Shown piece after piece: positions 10,187 through 20,700 of a stretch of 64,000 nucleotides of DNA. The position numbers and the translations under genes are program-made. Origin of the DNA: Diaporthe sp. PMI_573. Lineage: Eukaryota; Ascomycota; Sordariomycetes; Diaporthales; Diaporthaceae. Under the pieces are notes generated by a model that was not told the DNA's origin, searched no databases, and saw only the letters and a program-made list of their open reading frames with translations. The stretch is taken from contig JAJTUP010000001.1 of the NCBI GenBank assembly GCA_021399435.1, forward strand, positions 3,038,001-3,102,000, in the 5' to 3' direction. How positions within the stretch are numbered: position 1 is the stretch's first letter; every line of letters starts with the position of its first letter.

Positions 10187-11714
10187 CTATCCAAAGAGAC
10201 GCTTCATCAAGTACGGAGCGAATGCATCTTCCCCGGGCGACTCAACAATACGGTTGATCCTGTTTCCCTTCTTGACGCTCAGCCAGCCACCGTTGTCGCT
10301 GGGCACGTCGTCAAGCTCCACTGCGTCCAACGGGTCCTCTGGGCTGGTCTTGACCCTGCTCTCCTGCTCATCCGGCTTGCTCCTGTTCCGGCGGTCAACG
10401 ACGTGCATGCCCAGGGTCCACTGCCCGACGGTCTCGATCCGTATATCCTCAGGCTTGGGCACTGCCTTCCAAGCAGGATCGTCGCGTGTCAGCATATACC
10501 AGATAGTAAGCGGGTCGTGGAGGGACAGCCCTGGCTCGCTGCCGTCGCCAATCATGGCGTCGATCTTGTTGAACGTCCCGAACATGAATGTTGCTATCCA
10601 CCGAGCCAACGGGCTGCCGGCGTCGACCAATGGCTGGATCGTCTGCGCGAAGAAGTTCTTGTTGAGCAGGTGTGGTGTCGTGATATCAAGCGGGAACAGG
10701 CTGAGCAGGAGCCTTTTTGGTAGCTTCTCCGGGTAGGGGCCCAGGGTGGACTTGCCCTCGATGAATGGGGGCATGGTAGAGGAGGGCGTGGGGGAGGTCA
10801 GAGCATAGACCCTCGCAGCGGCGAATGTGTCGGCGTAGCAATTGAATTCGCCCACAGGGGTGATGTTGCCTTCCACGTTTACGGCACCGCCCATGACCAC
10901 CAACTCCTTCACGCGCAAGAAGGTGTGTGGATCCTCGGCCGCCGCCAGGGCCACGTTAGTCAGGGGACCGACAGCAACGATTGTCACGGTGTCTTCGGGA
11001 CTCTCCCTGAGTATGCGAAGCATCTCCTGGTGTGCAGGTGTCTTCGAGGGGGTGAAGTAGGGAGAAGCTTCAAGTGGTTCAGCAGCGCCTGCAGCCTCGT
11101 GGGTTCCGTCTCTAGCGAAAGCCGCCCTCCAAGTATCTGCGGGGCTGAGATCCGGGTGCTATGGCCACATCGTCACTCAGCTTAGGGGAGCATGCCGTGC
11201 GGAAGGGGTAGGAACATACAGCCTCATGGACACCGTGCAAGCCATCAGCGCCATGGAAATCATCCGCCTTGAGGATATCTTCCTGCAGAGGGTGCTCGGC
11301 GCCAACGGCAACGATGGGCTTGGCCGTCCTCAGGGCCTCAAAGCCCTCGGGCTTGCCTGACGATCTGCGCCATGCATTCTCCTTCTCCAGCACGTGGAAC
11401 AGTGCGACCACGTTGCGAAGACATCTGGCAGTTTGACGGCGTGTCAGTGCTCCGTCGCCTCGTTCACGCAATCTATCCTGTCTCACCAGGATACACAAGG
11501 AGGGGCTGACCTCTGCAATGACACATTCCCATATGTCACCGAGATCATGGCGACCTCCAGCTCCTCAGGCCTCGCAGTGAGGGCGAGCAGTATAGCGAGA
11601 ACATCGTCGACCCCTGCACACAGCGTCAGCCAGAGTGCGGCACACACGAGGGCCTGGGGGATTTGATGGCTTGCCTGGGTCGGTGTCGATAATGATGCGG
11701 TTCTTGGGAGCCAT
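10187..11714 (-). CDS. Inosine-uridine-preferring nucleoside hydrolase
   Basis: Four exons, 11714-11675, 11613-11511, 11424-11220 and 11158-10187, give 439 aa. The N-terminus joins to IIIDTDPGVDDVLA, the calcium-binding Asp cluster that defines nucleoside N-ribohydrolases (Asp10, Asp12, Asp16, Asp17). Later marks are ISVTYGNV, VAVGPLTNVALA, VVMGGAV, GEFNCYADTFAA and the LHDPLTIWYM segment with its active-site His-Asp. The enzyme hydrolyses purine or pyrimidine ribonucleosides to ribose and base in salvage. Fungal members are longer than the bacterial enzymes because of inserts such as the acidic stretch near residues 395-420. The first intron begins with GC (CAG|GCAAGC) instead of GT; no GT donor nearby would restore the DTDPG motif. 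Confidence 0.93.
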
Positions 11715-11785
11715 GCTGTCTTAGAAGCGAGATTGACCTCAGGTCCAGTCAGCCAGAGGCTCGGGTATTTCACGTGGGCTTAGCT

Positions 11786-11820
<35 letters not shown>

Positions 11821-13603
11821 TCTGTGCATCCGCCTGCACCTGCCCGCAATCCCGATGCGGTGAAACAGATCGAAAGAAACTTGGAGATGAGTACTCACTG
11901 GCCTACGGATGTGTGTACGGACCGAGAGCCGGGAATTTGGAGCGTGTAGGCTACCTAGGAAATAAAAAGGGGAAAGCCAATGACAGTCCAGTGTCTAAGT
12001 TATAATGAGGCTTTTCCAAACAGTCAGCCACGATAGCTGGTAGGATTGCTTCTTCGCAAATTGGTCAGGGAAGTTTGGAGGGGCTTTCCAATTATGACAA
12101 TGCTACCAAGCTGATAGGCGAGCGATAAAGGACGAATGGGGGCGCCACTTGCCTGTCCAACTAACGTCATGGTCATGTCCCTGTGGTCGGGTAGGCTGCC
12201 TGGGTCGCCTGGTCAGTCATGCATGTCTGCCTGTCTGTATTGCAGTTTGATCAAATCGCTGCTTTAGTCCTACCTGGCACAAAGCATGGTGAATCAATTT
12301 ATTTCTTCCTAAAATGGCATGTGGCCCGGAATCTACAGCAAAGTCCTGAGGTCTTGGGACCATGCTGATTGGGATGACAGCCCAGCCGGCCAAGGTGGGC
12401 GGAAGGAAGTGACTTTGGGTGGTAGATTGGTTGTCTCGGCTCCCAGCTGGTCTGGCACAATGCACTTGTTTCCTGCAGGTGGGCAAGAAAAGGATGTCTA
12501 CTCCACTCCTGGCTGCATGCTATCCCAACTTACAGCTGTACAGGCCTCACGTGTTTCTTTCGAGGTGGATGATTAGATACAGTGAATAACCCGACAAGCA
12601 AGCAATTAGAAGCTGAAGGAGGGGAAAGTAAAACCGTTTGAATGCCCTCACATTCACTTGGGATTCTGCCGCCCTGCAGACGGTTTCAGACCGCCCTACG
12701 GGACTATTTAGTTCCTGAGACCAGAGCGGCCACCCTTTCTTCCATAGTTCTACCCAGACGACTGCTACTCATTCTTGGTCACACAGAAACTGCTCTTGAT
12801 TTTGTAAGTTCTTCCAAACCAGCTCGACTGGCTGCCCTCTGCGTCCAGCAAATCCTGTGCAACCCAGACCTGAAAGTACGGTAGCGCGGCAGCACCAATG
12901 TCCCCACGGCCTGCTAGCGCCTCACCTTCCCTCTCCTCCTAGTGGGTCCTCCCCCAAGCGTATCCCCAACTGGGAACCCGAGAGCTACCTGGGGAGGTAC
13001 CTTCGTACCGGGTGCCGCTGCTACTGCCGCCACGACTCTGAAATGCCACCTGTTAATTAAGTCTTGGTGGAAAAGGGAGTCGTCGCATCGTACCCGTGTT
13101 CAACACGAGCAGAGGAGCTGTCACCACCACCGAGCCACCTCTCCACAGTTCCTTTCTGGCTCCAGACTTGGAATCCTCAATCACACCTGCTCACCCGTCC
13201 ATCACATCCAGATCTCGCACCTCCACGCAGGAAGGCCCACTGGCTCCAGTTCTCAGAAGCACCTCGGTCGCATGCTGTGCCCTCCAAGTCAAGCAAGCAG
13301 CAATTAGCAGTTAGTCTAGTAGTAAGTTACGCCCGCTCGACCGCAAACCATGGCTCAGTTTGTCACCATCCCCCCAATTACAAACACCTCGGTGGATTTT
13401 CCCCACAAACCACACATCTCACTCTTCTCACATCTCGCTTCTGTTCAGGTACACTTCAATTGGATCTCGCCCATCGCCGACAGATTCACTACAGCTCTGA
13501 TCCCCTACCGGAACGCGACCACGCCTGCTCTCCCCGTCGCGAAACACCTCCCTCCCCAACTCCTCCGGCTTCTCTAATTCTCGACATTGCTCAATCCGTC
13601 ATC
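11715..13603. other. Divergent region upstream of nucleoside hydrolase and the 13.6 kb gene
   Basis: About 1.9 kb without a recognisable gene. It holds the CTGTGC repeat at 11786-11827, a TACCT-GGGG-AGGTA inverted repeat at 12986-12999, and a pyrimidine-rich leader before the ATG at 13604. The frame of the downstream gene is open back to about 13064, but this part lacks a good start and looks like leader. Confidence 0.45.
11786..11827. repeat. (CTGTGC)7 microsatellite
   Basis: Seven 6-bp units in tandem with one C-to-T change in unit six, about 70 nt upstream of the nucleoside hydrolase start. Being in the leader or core promoter, its length could vary between strains. Confidence 0.9.
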
Positions 13604-14902
13604 ATGGGCAACACACTTTCAGTCCTCACCAACAAGACATTTGTTGGCTACGCCACCCTTCTTGTTGTCATTGGCGTAATTGGGTATACCCAACACAATG
13701 CCAAGCAGGTCAAGCAGCAGAAGATAGCTTCACAGAAGCAGCGCGTGCAAGACTCTCGAGACCAGCCCAAGAAGGAGAACAAGGCCAAGAGACAACGAAT
13801 GGAAAGCTTCGCTTCTGAGTCCTCCAAACCACAGTCTCAACCCAAAGCCCAGCCCAAGTCGTATGTCGCGGCCACCAAGTCCAAGGCCAAGGACGACAGC
13901 TCCGACGATGGGGTTGACAATCGCGAGTTTGCCAAGCAGATGGCGCAGAACAAGAAGAACAAGTTTGCGCCCAAGGTCAACAACGAGCAGAAGCAGAAGT
14001 CGGTCAAACAATCCAAGGCTAAGGACCTGAGCCAAGAGACACCAGCGGACAACGGCAAGGCATCGGCCCCTTCTGCCCCGTCTTCTACAGCTGGGATCGA
14101 TGGCGATGATGACCAGTCCTCTGCTGCATCTCCCATTGTCTCTGCTGCCGACCCCACCGGCGTCTCCGACATGCTTGAGCAGCCCAGCTCAGGCCCCTCC
14201 GTTCTGCGACTCACAGACACGGCTGAGAAGCAGCAGAAGCCCAGGCAGGCTAAGCCGCCTCAACCGACAGAGACAAAGAAGCAGAGACAGAACCGGCAGA
14301 AGGCCGAGAGGGCCAAGGTCCAGCGCGAGGAGGATGAGAAGACTCGCAAGGCCTTGCTGGAGGCCCAGCGCCGCACAGCCAGGGAGGCCGAGGGCAGAGC
14401 GGCCAAGGATGGATCGACATTCACGGCTGCCAAGTCCTCCGCATGGACCCAAGTCAACGGCAAGTCTGGCAAGTCCACTGACCCTGCTGCACCTATTCAG
14501 CCTCTGGACACGTTCGAAAACACTCCCAAGGCCAGTGCTGTTGCGCCGTCGGAACCCGCAAAGAAGGAGAACGCCAAGCAGAACGGCGGCAAGACGAGTT
14601 GGGCAGACATTCCCTACTCCGAGGAGGAGCAGCTCAAGATGCTCGAGAAGGACTCTGAGGAGTGGGTCCCCGTCTCCAAGTCTCGCAAGAAGAAGGCCAA
14701 GAACACGAATGCCGTCAGCGAGACCGACGAGTCCGCCACAGAGAACCAAGCAGCGATAACCGATAACAAGTCAGCCTCCAAGGCGAATGACACCAACGGC
14801 CGGCCCAAGGCGAAGGCCTTGCCTTCACAGTCGTCTTTTGCTGCACTCTCTGATGATGGTGCCGATCTTGCTGAAGAGCAGGAGCAAGAGTGGGATGTGT
14901 GA
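13604..14902 (+). CDS. Unknown fungal protein, N-terminal TM and charged tail
   Basis: A single exon of 432 aa, which I do not recognise as a named family. It begins MGNTLS, which fits the N-myristoylation pattern MGxxxS/T. A hydrophobic segment at residues 12-28 (FVGYATLLVVIGVIGY) could be a single membrane span. The remaining 400 residues are highly charged and of low complexity, rich in Lys, Gln, Ala, Ser and Glu, with a predicted coiled-coil-like stretch around residues 220-270 (ETKKQRQNRQKAERAK). The C-terminal third has short ordered-looking motifs: SWADIPYSEEEQLKML, EEWVPVSKSRKKK, SSFAAL and a final QEWDV. It may be an ER- or membrane-anchored scaffold with a cytosolic tail, but that is inference. 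The ATG at 13604 has a good context (ATCATGGGC) and was preferred over the upstream open frame. Confidence 0.8.
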   Translation: MGNTLSVLTNKTFVGYATLLVVIGVIGYTQHNAKQVKQQKIASQKQRVQDSRDQPKKENKAKRQRMESFASESSKPQSQPKAQPKSYVAATKSKAKDDSSDDGVDNREFAKQMAQNKKNKFAPKVNNEQKQKSVKQSKAKDLSQETPADNGKASAPSAPSSTAGIDGDDDQSSAASPIVSAADPTGVSDMLEQPSSGPSVLRLTDTAEKQQKPRQAKPPQPTETKKQRQNRQKAERAKVQREEDEKTRKALLEAQRRTAREAEGRAAKDGSTFTAAKSSAWTQVNGKSGKSTDPAAPIQPLDTFENTPKASAVAPSEPAKKENAKQNGGKTSWADIPYSEEEQLKMLEKDSEEWVPVSKSRKKKAKNTNAVSETDESATENQAAITDNKSASKANDTNGRPKAKALPSQSSFAALSDDGADLAEEQEQEWDV

Positions 14903-15691
14903 GCGGTTGCCTCTAGGAAAGTGTTGGTCTCTCAACTTGGCTCGGCCTCGGTCGACCCAACAGATCTCCGCTCCACTCAGAAATCCACAAGGCGAGGCGA
15001 GGCGGACGCATGCGTCGCGGCCCCTAATTCATTGGCGGGGCTCTTGAACGCTGTTCAACATGTGCAATAGCGTGTATTCCAGTTTGGGAGGGACGGCTTA
15101 GGGGGGGGGGTTTAGGAGCGCAATTCACAAAAGTAGGTGCGCCACAGCACAGGCACAAGTCTTCTTTTCACGAAGAGGACGAAGACGAAGTAGGCGCCGC
15201 TCTGATGTCAAGGGAGGAAGGCTCTGTGCACTGGCAAGGTTGGATCGGCAGACTGCGGACTGCGATTTTCTTTTTCGTCTTCTTTTTTTCAAAAATCCAG
15301 ACTCGCGACTGCGAGCAAGTCGCTCTGATAGTACTCATGCAGCCAAGGCGATCCGATCAATAAGAACATATTACTATTATTTTGATTGCTTCCAAGTCGC
15401 CAGCCGTTCCAATCGGGATACGTGACCGTTGTAGGTTCCGACAATGTGTTCCCGGGCGAGCCAGAGCTGCACGTATAACCCCTGTCGGCGCAGATCGCCT
15501 GACGTAGGTAAAGTCAGGCACAGGAATTTTCCATCGAGATGCAGAATTGCCCACTCCTGAGTCACCGTGAACCCCTCCAACCACAGACGGACAACCCCTC
15601 TCTTTCTCCCCCCCTCGCTGCGCTCATCTGCTCGTGCCAGCGACGGAGACGGCCGGCAAGGTACTTTGAGTATCCTCTCCTAACCACGTGA
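14903..15691. other. Intergenic, 3' flank and HisRS promoter
   Basis: About 790 nt with no coding signal. A G-rich run lies near 15100. The last 150 nt upstream of the HisRS start are pyrimidine-rich as in fungal leaders. Confidence 0.45.
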
Positions 15692-17758
15692 ATGAAGCGT
15701 ATCGTCACGTTAAGGAACGCGACAAGGGCCGCCAGAGCACAACCACGGACTCCACTACAAGCTGCGCCTTCCAGACTATTGAAGCCGTCGCTCCCAGTCT
15801 ACCGCGCATCGAAGCAGTTTAGCACATCTCTCTCGAGGCAGAACACTGAATTGGACGCCATGGCTCCCAAGGGCGGGTTCGAGTTGAAGACGCCCAAGGG
15901 CACGAGGGATTGGGATGGGAAGCACATGGTGCTGCGGGAGCAGATCTTCGATACGAGTAAGCGACCCCGCCTCCGGCCTCGCCGTCGACAGGAATTATAA
16001 ACCTATATGTGCAATTGGGTCCCCTGGGACTATGTGCGAGAGGCGGCTGCACTATGGATCAAGGCTGACATGTGCGTGGTATAGTCCGCGAGGTCTTCAA
16101 GCGTCACGGCGGCGTCACGATCGACACACCCGTATTCGAGCTCAAGGAGATCCTGGCGGGCAAGTACGGCGAGGACTCGAAACTGATCTACGACCTGGCC
16201 GACCAGGGCGGAGAGCTGTGCTCGCTGCGGTACGACCTGACGGTGCCCTTTGCGCGCTTCGTCGCGCAGAAGAACATCCAGCAGATCAAGCGGTACCACA
16301 TTGCGAAGGTATACAGGAGGGACCAGCCGGCGGTCTCCAAGGGCCGGATGAGGGAGTTTTACCAGTGCGACTTCGACATCGCCGGCGCGTTCGACCCCAT
16401 GCTGCCCGACGCCGAGATCATCAAGATCGTCAGCGAGGTCTTCGAGGCCCTGGGCTGGGACGGGAGGTACACGATCAAGACGAACCACCGCAAGATCCTG
16501 GACGGCATCTTCCAGGTCTGCGGCGTGCCGGAAGACAAGATCCGGACCATCTCCTCTGCTGTGGACAAGCTGGACAAGATGCCGTGGGCGGACGTCAAGA
16601 AGGAGATGGTCAACGAGAAGGGGCTCGACGAGGCGGTCGCGGACAAGATTGGTGTCTGGGTGCAGCTCAAGGGCGGCAAGGATCTCCTGGAGAAGCTGCA
16701 GCAGGACGAGTCGCTGGCCGCGAACGAGTCGATGAAGCAAGGCATGGCCGACATGCAGCTGCTGTTTGAGTACCTCGAGTGCTTTGACGCCACGAAGGCC
16801 GTGTCCTTTGACCTGAGCCTTGCAAGAGGCTTGGACTACTACACGGGCATAATCTACGAAGTCGTCACCGAGGGCTCAGCGCCAGCCGCCCCAGCAGGGA
16901 GCGGTGCCGCCGCCGCCAAGTCCAAGCCCAAGAAGAAGGGCAAGGCATCAGAGGACGACGACCGCTCAGATGACCCCACACTCGGCGTCGGCAGTGTAGC
17001 CGCCGGTGGCAGGTACGACAACCTGGTCGGCATGTTCTCGGGCAAGGGCCAGATACCATGCGTCGGAATCTCGTTCGGCGTGGACCGCATCTTCTCCATC
17101 GAGGCAGCGCGCATGGCCGCAGAGCAGGGCAGGGAGCCGAGGAACAATGAGACGGATGTCTACGTGATGGCATTCGGCGGCAAAGGATTCGACGGCATGG
17201 TGAAGGACCGCATGAGGATATGCAACCAGCTCTGGTCCGGCGGCATCAAGGCGGAGTTCCTGTACAAGAACAAGCCGAAGCTGCAAAACCGTGCGTGGAC
17301 ATCCTGCCCGCCTAGCATCTCCTGGAACACATGCTGACAGAAGCTACAGAGTTCAAGGCTGCCGAGAACAACGGGGTCCCCTTCGCAGTAATCATGGGCG
17401 AGGAAGAGCTGGCGAATGGCCAAGTCAAGTACGTCACACATGCGTTCGAGAGACCTCACACGATACTAATATGTGTAACCTCGACAGGCTCAAGCAAATG
17501 GGCCTGGATGATGGCCACCCCGAGAAAGAGGGCATCCTCGTGCCCATCCCGAACCTCGTGGGCGAGGTCCACAGACGTCTCGAGCAGCTCCGCAAGCTCG
17601 AGGAGATGACGGTGGACGCGTCGGGATTACGTGTCGTGGACGGCATCAAGGGCGAATCAGTGGTCACGGGGGATGCTGGTCCTGCGGCAGCAAATCCGGA
17701 TCCGGCCGCTGCTGAGCCGGCGGTGGCGGTGGATCCGAAGCCCGAGTCAGCGTCCTGA
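15692..17758 (+). CDS. hts1: Histidyl-tRNA synthetase, mitochondrial and cytosolic
   Basis: Four exons, 15692-15956, 16085-17290, 17350-17428 and 17488-17758, give 606 aa. Class II synthetase motifs appear in order: TPKGTRDW near the start of the catalytic domain, [12 protein letters not shown], the motif 2 loop YRRDQP, FDIAG, the HisA signature ARGLDYYTG, then [11 protein letters not shown] and [11 protein letters not shown]. The anticodon-binding domain follows (VYVMAFGG to [15 protein letters not shown]). The first 56 residues are Arg-, Ser- and Ala-rich without acidic residues until the end, as in a mitochondrial presequence. A second Met at residue 57 (15860) in a strong context starts a 550-aa cytosolic form. 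The same dual-start arrangement is known for yeast HTS1. A low-complexity Ala/Lys/Asp insert lies between HisA and HisB, and an Ala/Pro-rich tail ends the protein. Confidence 0.95.
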
Positions 17759-18236
17759 GTTGACGTGCAGATAGGCAGTGCTGCTGCAGATGTGTCTCTC
17801 TCCTGCATAGACCACACTATTGATTGGCATACCCGGCTTTCTGGTACCGGCCGGAATAGACGAAGGGGTGGAGTCGAGGCTGCGGGCGGAATTCCTGGTA
17901 ACCGTCCAGGCTCGGAATAGAATAGATTACGGCCGCGAGCTTTTTGTGAGATGTGCTGGGTGTCGGTGAAGAGATAGAAAGGTACCGCAGTACTGCAATA
18001 TCCGACGAGAGAGCCTGCGCCCGCAGGCTCGGTGTGGATGTGGAGCCGGCTGGGGCCGGAACCTTGAAAAACAGTGTGCTGGCTGGTTCAGTAGAGAGAC
18101 GGGGGGGGGGCGAAAAAAAAACCAACAGGAGCTCCACGCCGTCCGAGCCGGGCTGTGGGTTGGCCGGTGCCGACGCAAGCATCAGGTCTCAACCGGCCTG
18201 GTGGCTTGCGCAATCGAGCTTGCTGAGGAGGCTTGG

Positions 18237-18268
18237 ACCTTGGGACCTTGGGACCTTGGGACCTTGGG
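18237..18268. repeat. (ACCTTGGG)4 minisatellite
   Basis: Four perfect 8-bp units in tandem in the 3' flank of the HisRS gene. Confidence 0.9.
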
Positions 18269-19335
18269 CCGTTAAGACCATGGAACAGTTGGTAATCACG
18301 AGGACGAGATACGAGGTGGTAGTTATATAATTTGTACACGTGTAGGATGCAACATTTGCAATATACAGCACCCTACCGTCCAGAGAGACCCTATCCCGGG
18401 AATGCCACGAGAGACGAGGGTGGAGAAATTGAGAATTCATGGGGGAAAAGTATATTTAGATCTCCCTTCATATTGGCAATGATGCGAGCAATAGAAGGTT
18501 GAAAGCTGTTCCCATGATGCGCCCACAGACCAGCAGCAAGACATGGCGCTGGGTGCCACTCTGACAGCTGTCTTATCTCGCGCGGGTGTTTTCTGTCATT
18601 TCTGTCATTTCTGAGCGATTTGACGCAGGAACCGGAAGAGGCTCGCCTAAGCAGGCGCGGAGATTAACGTGTTGGAAAAGAGTGAGAGAAAAAAAGGCGG
18701 GGGGAGAGCTCAAGGTCCAGCTCAGCTCTGCGCTCAAGCCAACCCGGTGGGTGAGTGAGTGAGTGCTTCCATTTTTGGGTGAAAGGCGAGTGGGTTCGTC
18801 GCTTTCGCCTAGGCTCATTTGGCAAGGCACGAGGAAGGGCGTGCCCCACGGGCGTGGGCGTGGTGGGCACGTTGCCCTGGCGTCTCGCGTGCTTCTGGAG
18901 CCTTTCCCCCCCCCCCTCTGGTGGAGGAGAGAACAGGGCCCTGAGGGCTAGAGGGCGAGAGGGCGTGGTGTGGGGCGTGTACGTGGTTTCAAGATGCGTG
19001 GATCGAGGGCCGTGAGAACTTGGAAGCAGTGATGCAAGCATGGGAGGGCAGATAGAGTTTTCAATGCGATGATTCCAGATGAACCCCGATGTGCCTGTGA
19101 CCCGAGCAGTCGATCTTGGAACAGGAAGTCTATCTGTTTGTCCGGTGCATGCACCCTTTCGCACAATACAAGAGTGATCGGTTCACGGCTGGCGACGGTG
19201 TCCCTCTGCAATGCGATGCGATGCTAGCAGGGACAAGCGGAGGTCGGATGTTACGGGGCAGAAACCAGTTCAGTACGGTGACCTGGGTGATGGGAGGGGG
19301 GCAGGGCTCACGGATCTGAGCGTACCTACACGTAC

Positions 19336-19357
19336 GTGTGTGTGTGTGTGTGTGTGT
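19336..19357. repeat. (GT)11 microsatellite
   Basis: Perfect dinucleotide run in the intergenic region. Confidence 0.9.
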
Positions 19358-20144
19358 TGTGGACGGACTGCTCCGGCTTCGACTTTATCTCTGTATCTAG
19401 CTTGCCTGTCAGAGTTTCACGATCGCGGGAGCCACCCACAGATTTGCTGCGACCATGACGAGGCACCAAGCCCAGCTCGGCGGGGGAAACGGGAGGCCGG
19501 GTTGGCACCTTGTCACCTCGCTACTACTGTAGACCTGGTGTTTGAGGCTGGTGATGGCTGTAAGGGGCGCGCATCTCCAGGCTTGGTTTCTGCAGGCAGG
19601 CTCCCAGGTGCCAGGTCCCTTGCTGCCGGTTTGGTACCTACCAAACCAACAAGACTCGACCACGCCGCACCCCTGCAGCACCCGACGATCCACAGCCTCT
19701 TCAATCTTCGGACGGGGGGTTGAGGCCCGCCCCCCAAGACGCCCTGAGGGGTGGCAGCCTCCACAGTCCACAGCGATTGAGTGTTCCGTTTGGCTGCTTG
19801 GCCCGTCGAGGCTCGAGGCTCGAGCAACGGTGGCCCACACCAGTTTCCGCTTTCAGTGCAAGAAAATAAGATCCGTGCAATAACGTTCATCACCGGCAGG
19901 GGAGGATGACCGGGGAGATTTGAGTCGAGGTCAAAGTTGCAGCGTCCTCATCTTATACACTCCTTTTCGTATCGTCAGCCTGGCGTCACTCAATCCCACA
20001 TCCTACCAGTCCTTTTTTCTTCTTTCTTTCTGTTCTCTTTCCTCCCCCCTCCTCTGAATCATCCCTCTCCTTCACTGACCTCACGAGCCCGACCTTTTCT
20101 GAACCACCCGGACGGTCCAACAGTTGTTCGATAGTGTAGTCGGT

Positions 20145-20170
<26 letters not shown>
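20145..20170. repeat. (TG)13 microsatellite followed by TATATA
   Basis: Perfect dinucleotide run that ends directly in TATATACC, about 530 nt upstream of the ATG at 20701. It may be part of that gene's promoter. Confidence 0.9.
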
Positions 20171-20176
<6 letters not shown>

Positions 20177-20700
20177 CCACTCGAGAGGTCGAAGCAGCAT
20201 CTGGGTGACCCCGGTCCCTCTCTCTCTGTCACCCACCCGCACACATTCACCCACGGCCTTGCGTCACAGGTCTTAGCAAGCCTGCCCCGTCACTCCTCCC
20301 GCCCACCAGGAACCACAAACTACGCGAGAGTGTCTCAACTCTTCGGCATCCCGAGGCCCGGCCTTCATGCCCACGAGGTCAATGTTTTGTCTAGCACTCT
20401 GAGACACGCATATATCCTTGAGCCGATCGGCCTCACCCCTCTAATACCATAATTCAAAGATCGACAACCTGGGAAAGACTGCTTGTTCCCGACTTCTCGG
20501 GTCACATTCTTCAGGCTCATCCAAGCAACAAACAAGAGCATTTCTCCCAAACACTTCGCCTGCTATTCTATTCTTTCTGTCTCTTTAGACTCGGACATAC
20601 ATACCCATACCATAGTATATACGGACCGTCGGACGCGCTGTCTCCGCGCATCCTCTCGTGCTCCACCCCACGGCCACTTTACCTGCCGCATCGCACAACC

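Larger units (their letters stand above)
17759..20700. other. Long intergenic region and leader of the 20.7 kb gene
   Basis: About 2.9 kb without a convincing gene. It contains an (ACCTTGGG)4 repeat, two (TG)n tracts, a GGTTTGGTA-CC-TACCAAACC inverted repeat at 19628-19647 and, from about 19990, a strongly C/T-rich stretch leading to the ATG at 20701, which suggests a long 5' leader. Confidence 0.45.

Noticed and set aside
13064..13603. Upstream extension of the 13.6 kb gene by 180 codons
   Set aside because: It has no good ATG, is low in conserved-looking sequence, and the ATG at 13604 has a strong context and a clear N-terminal signal.
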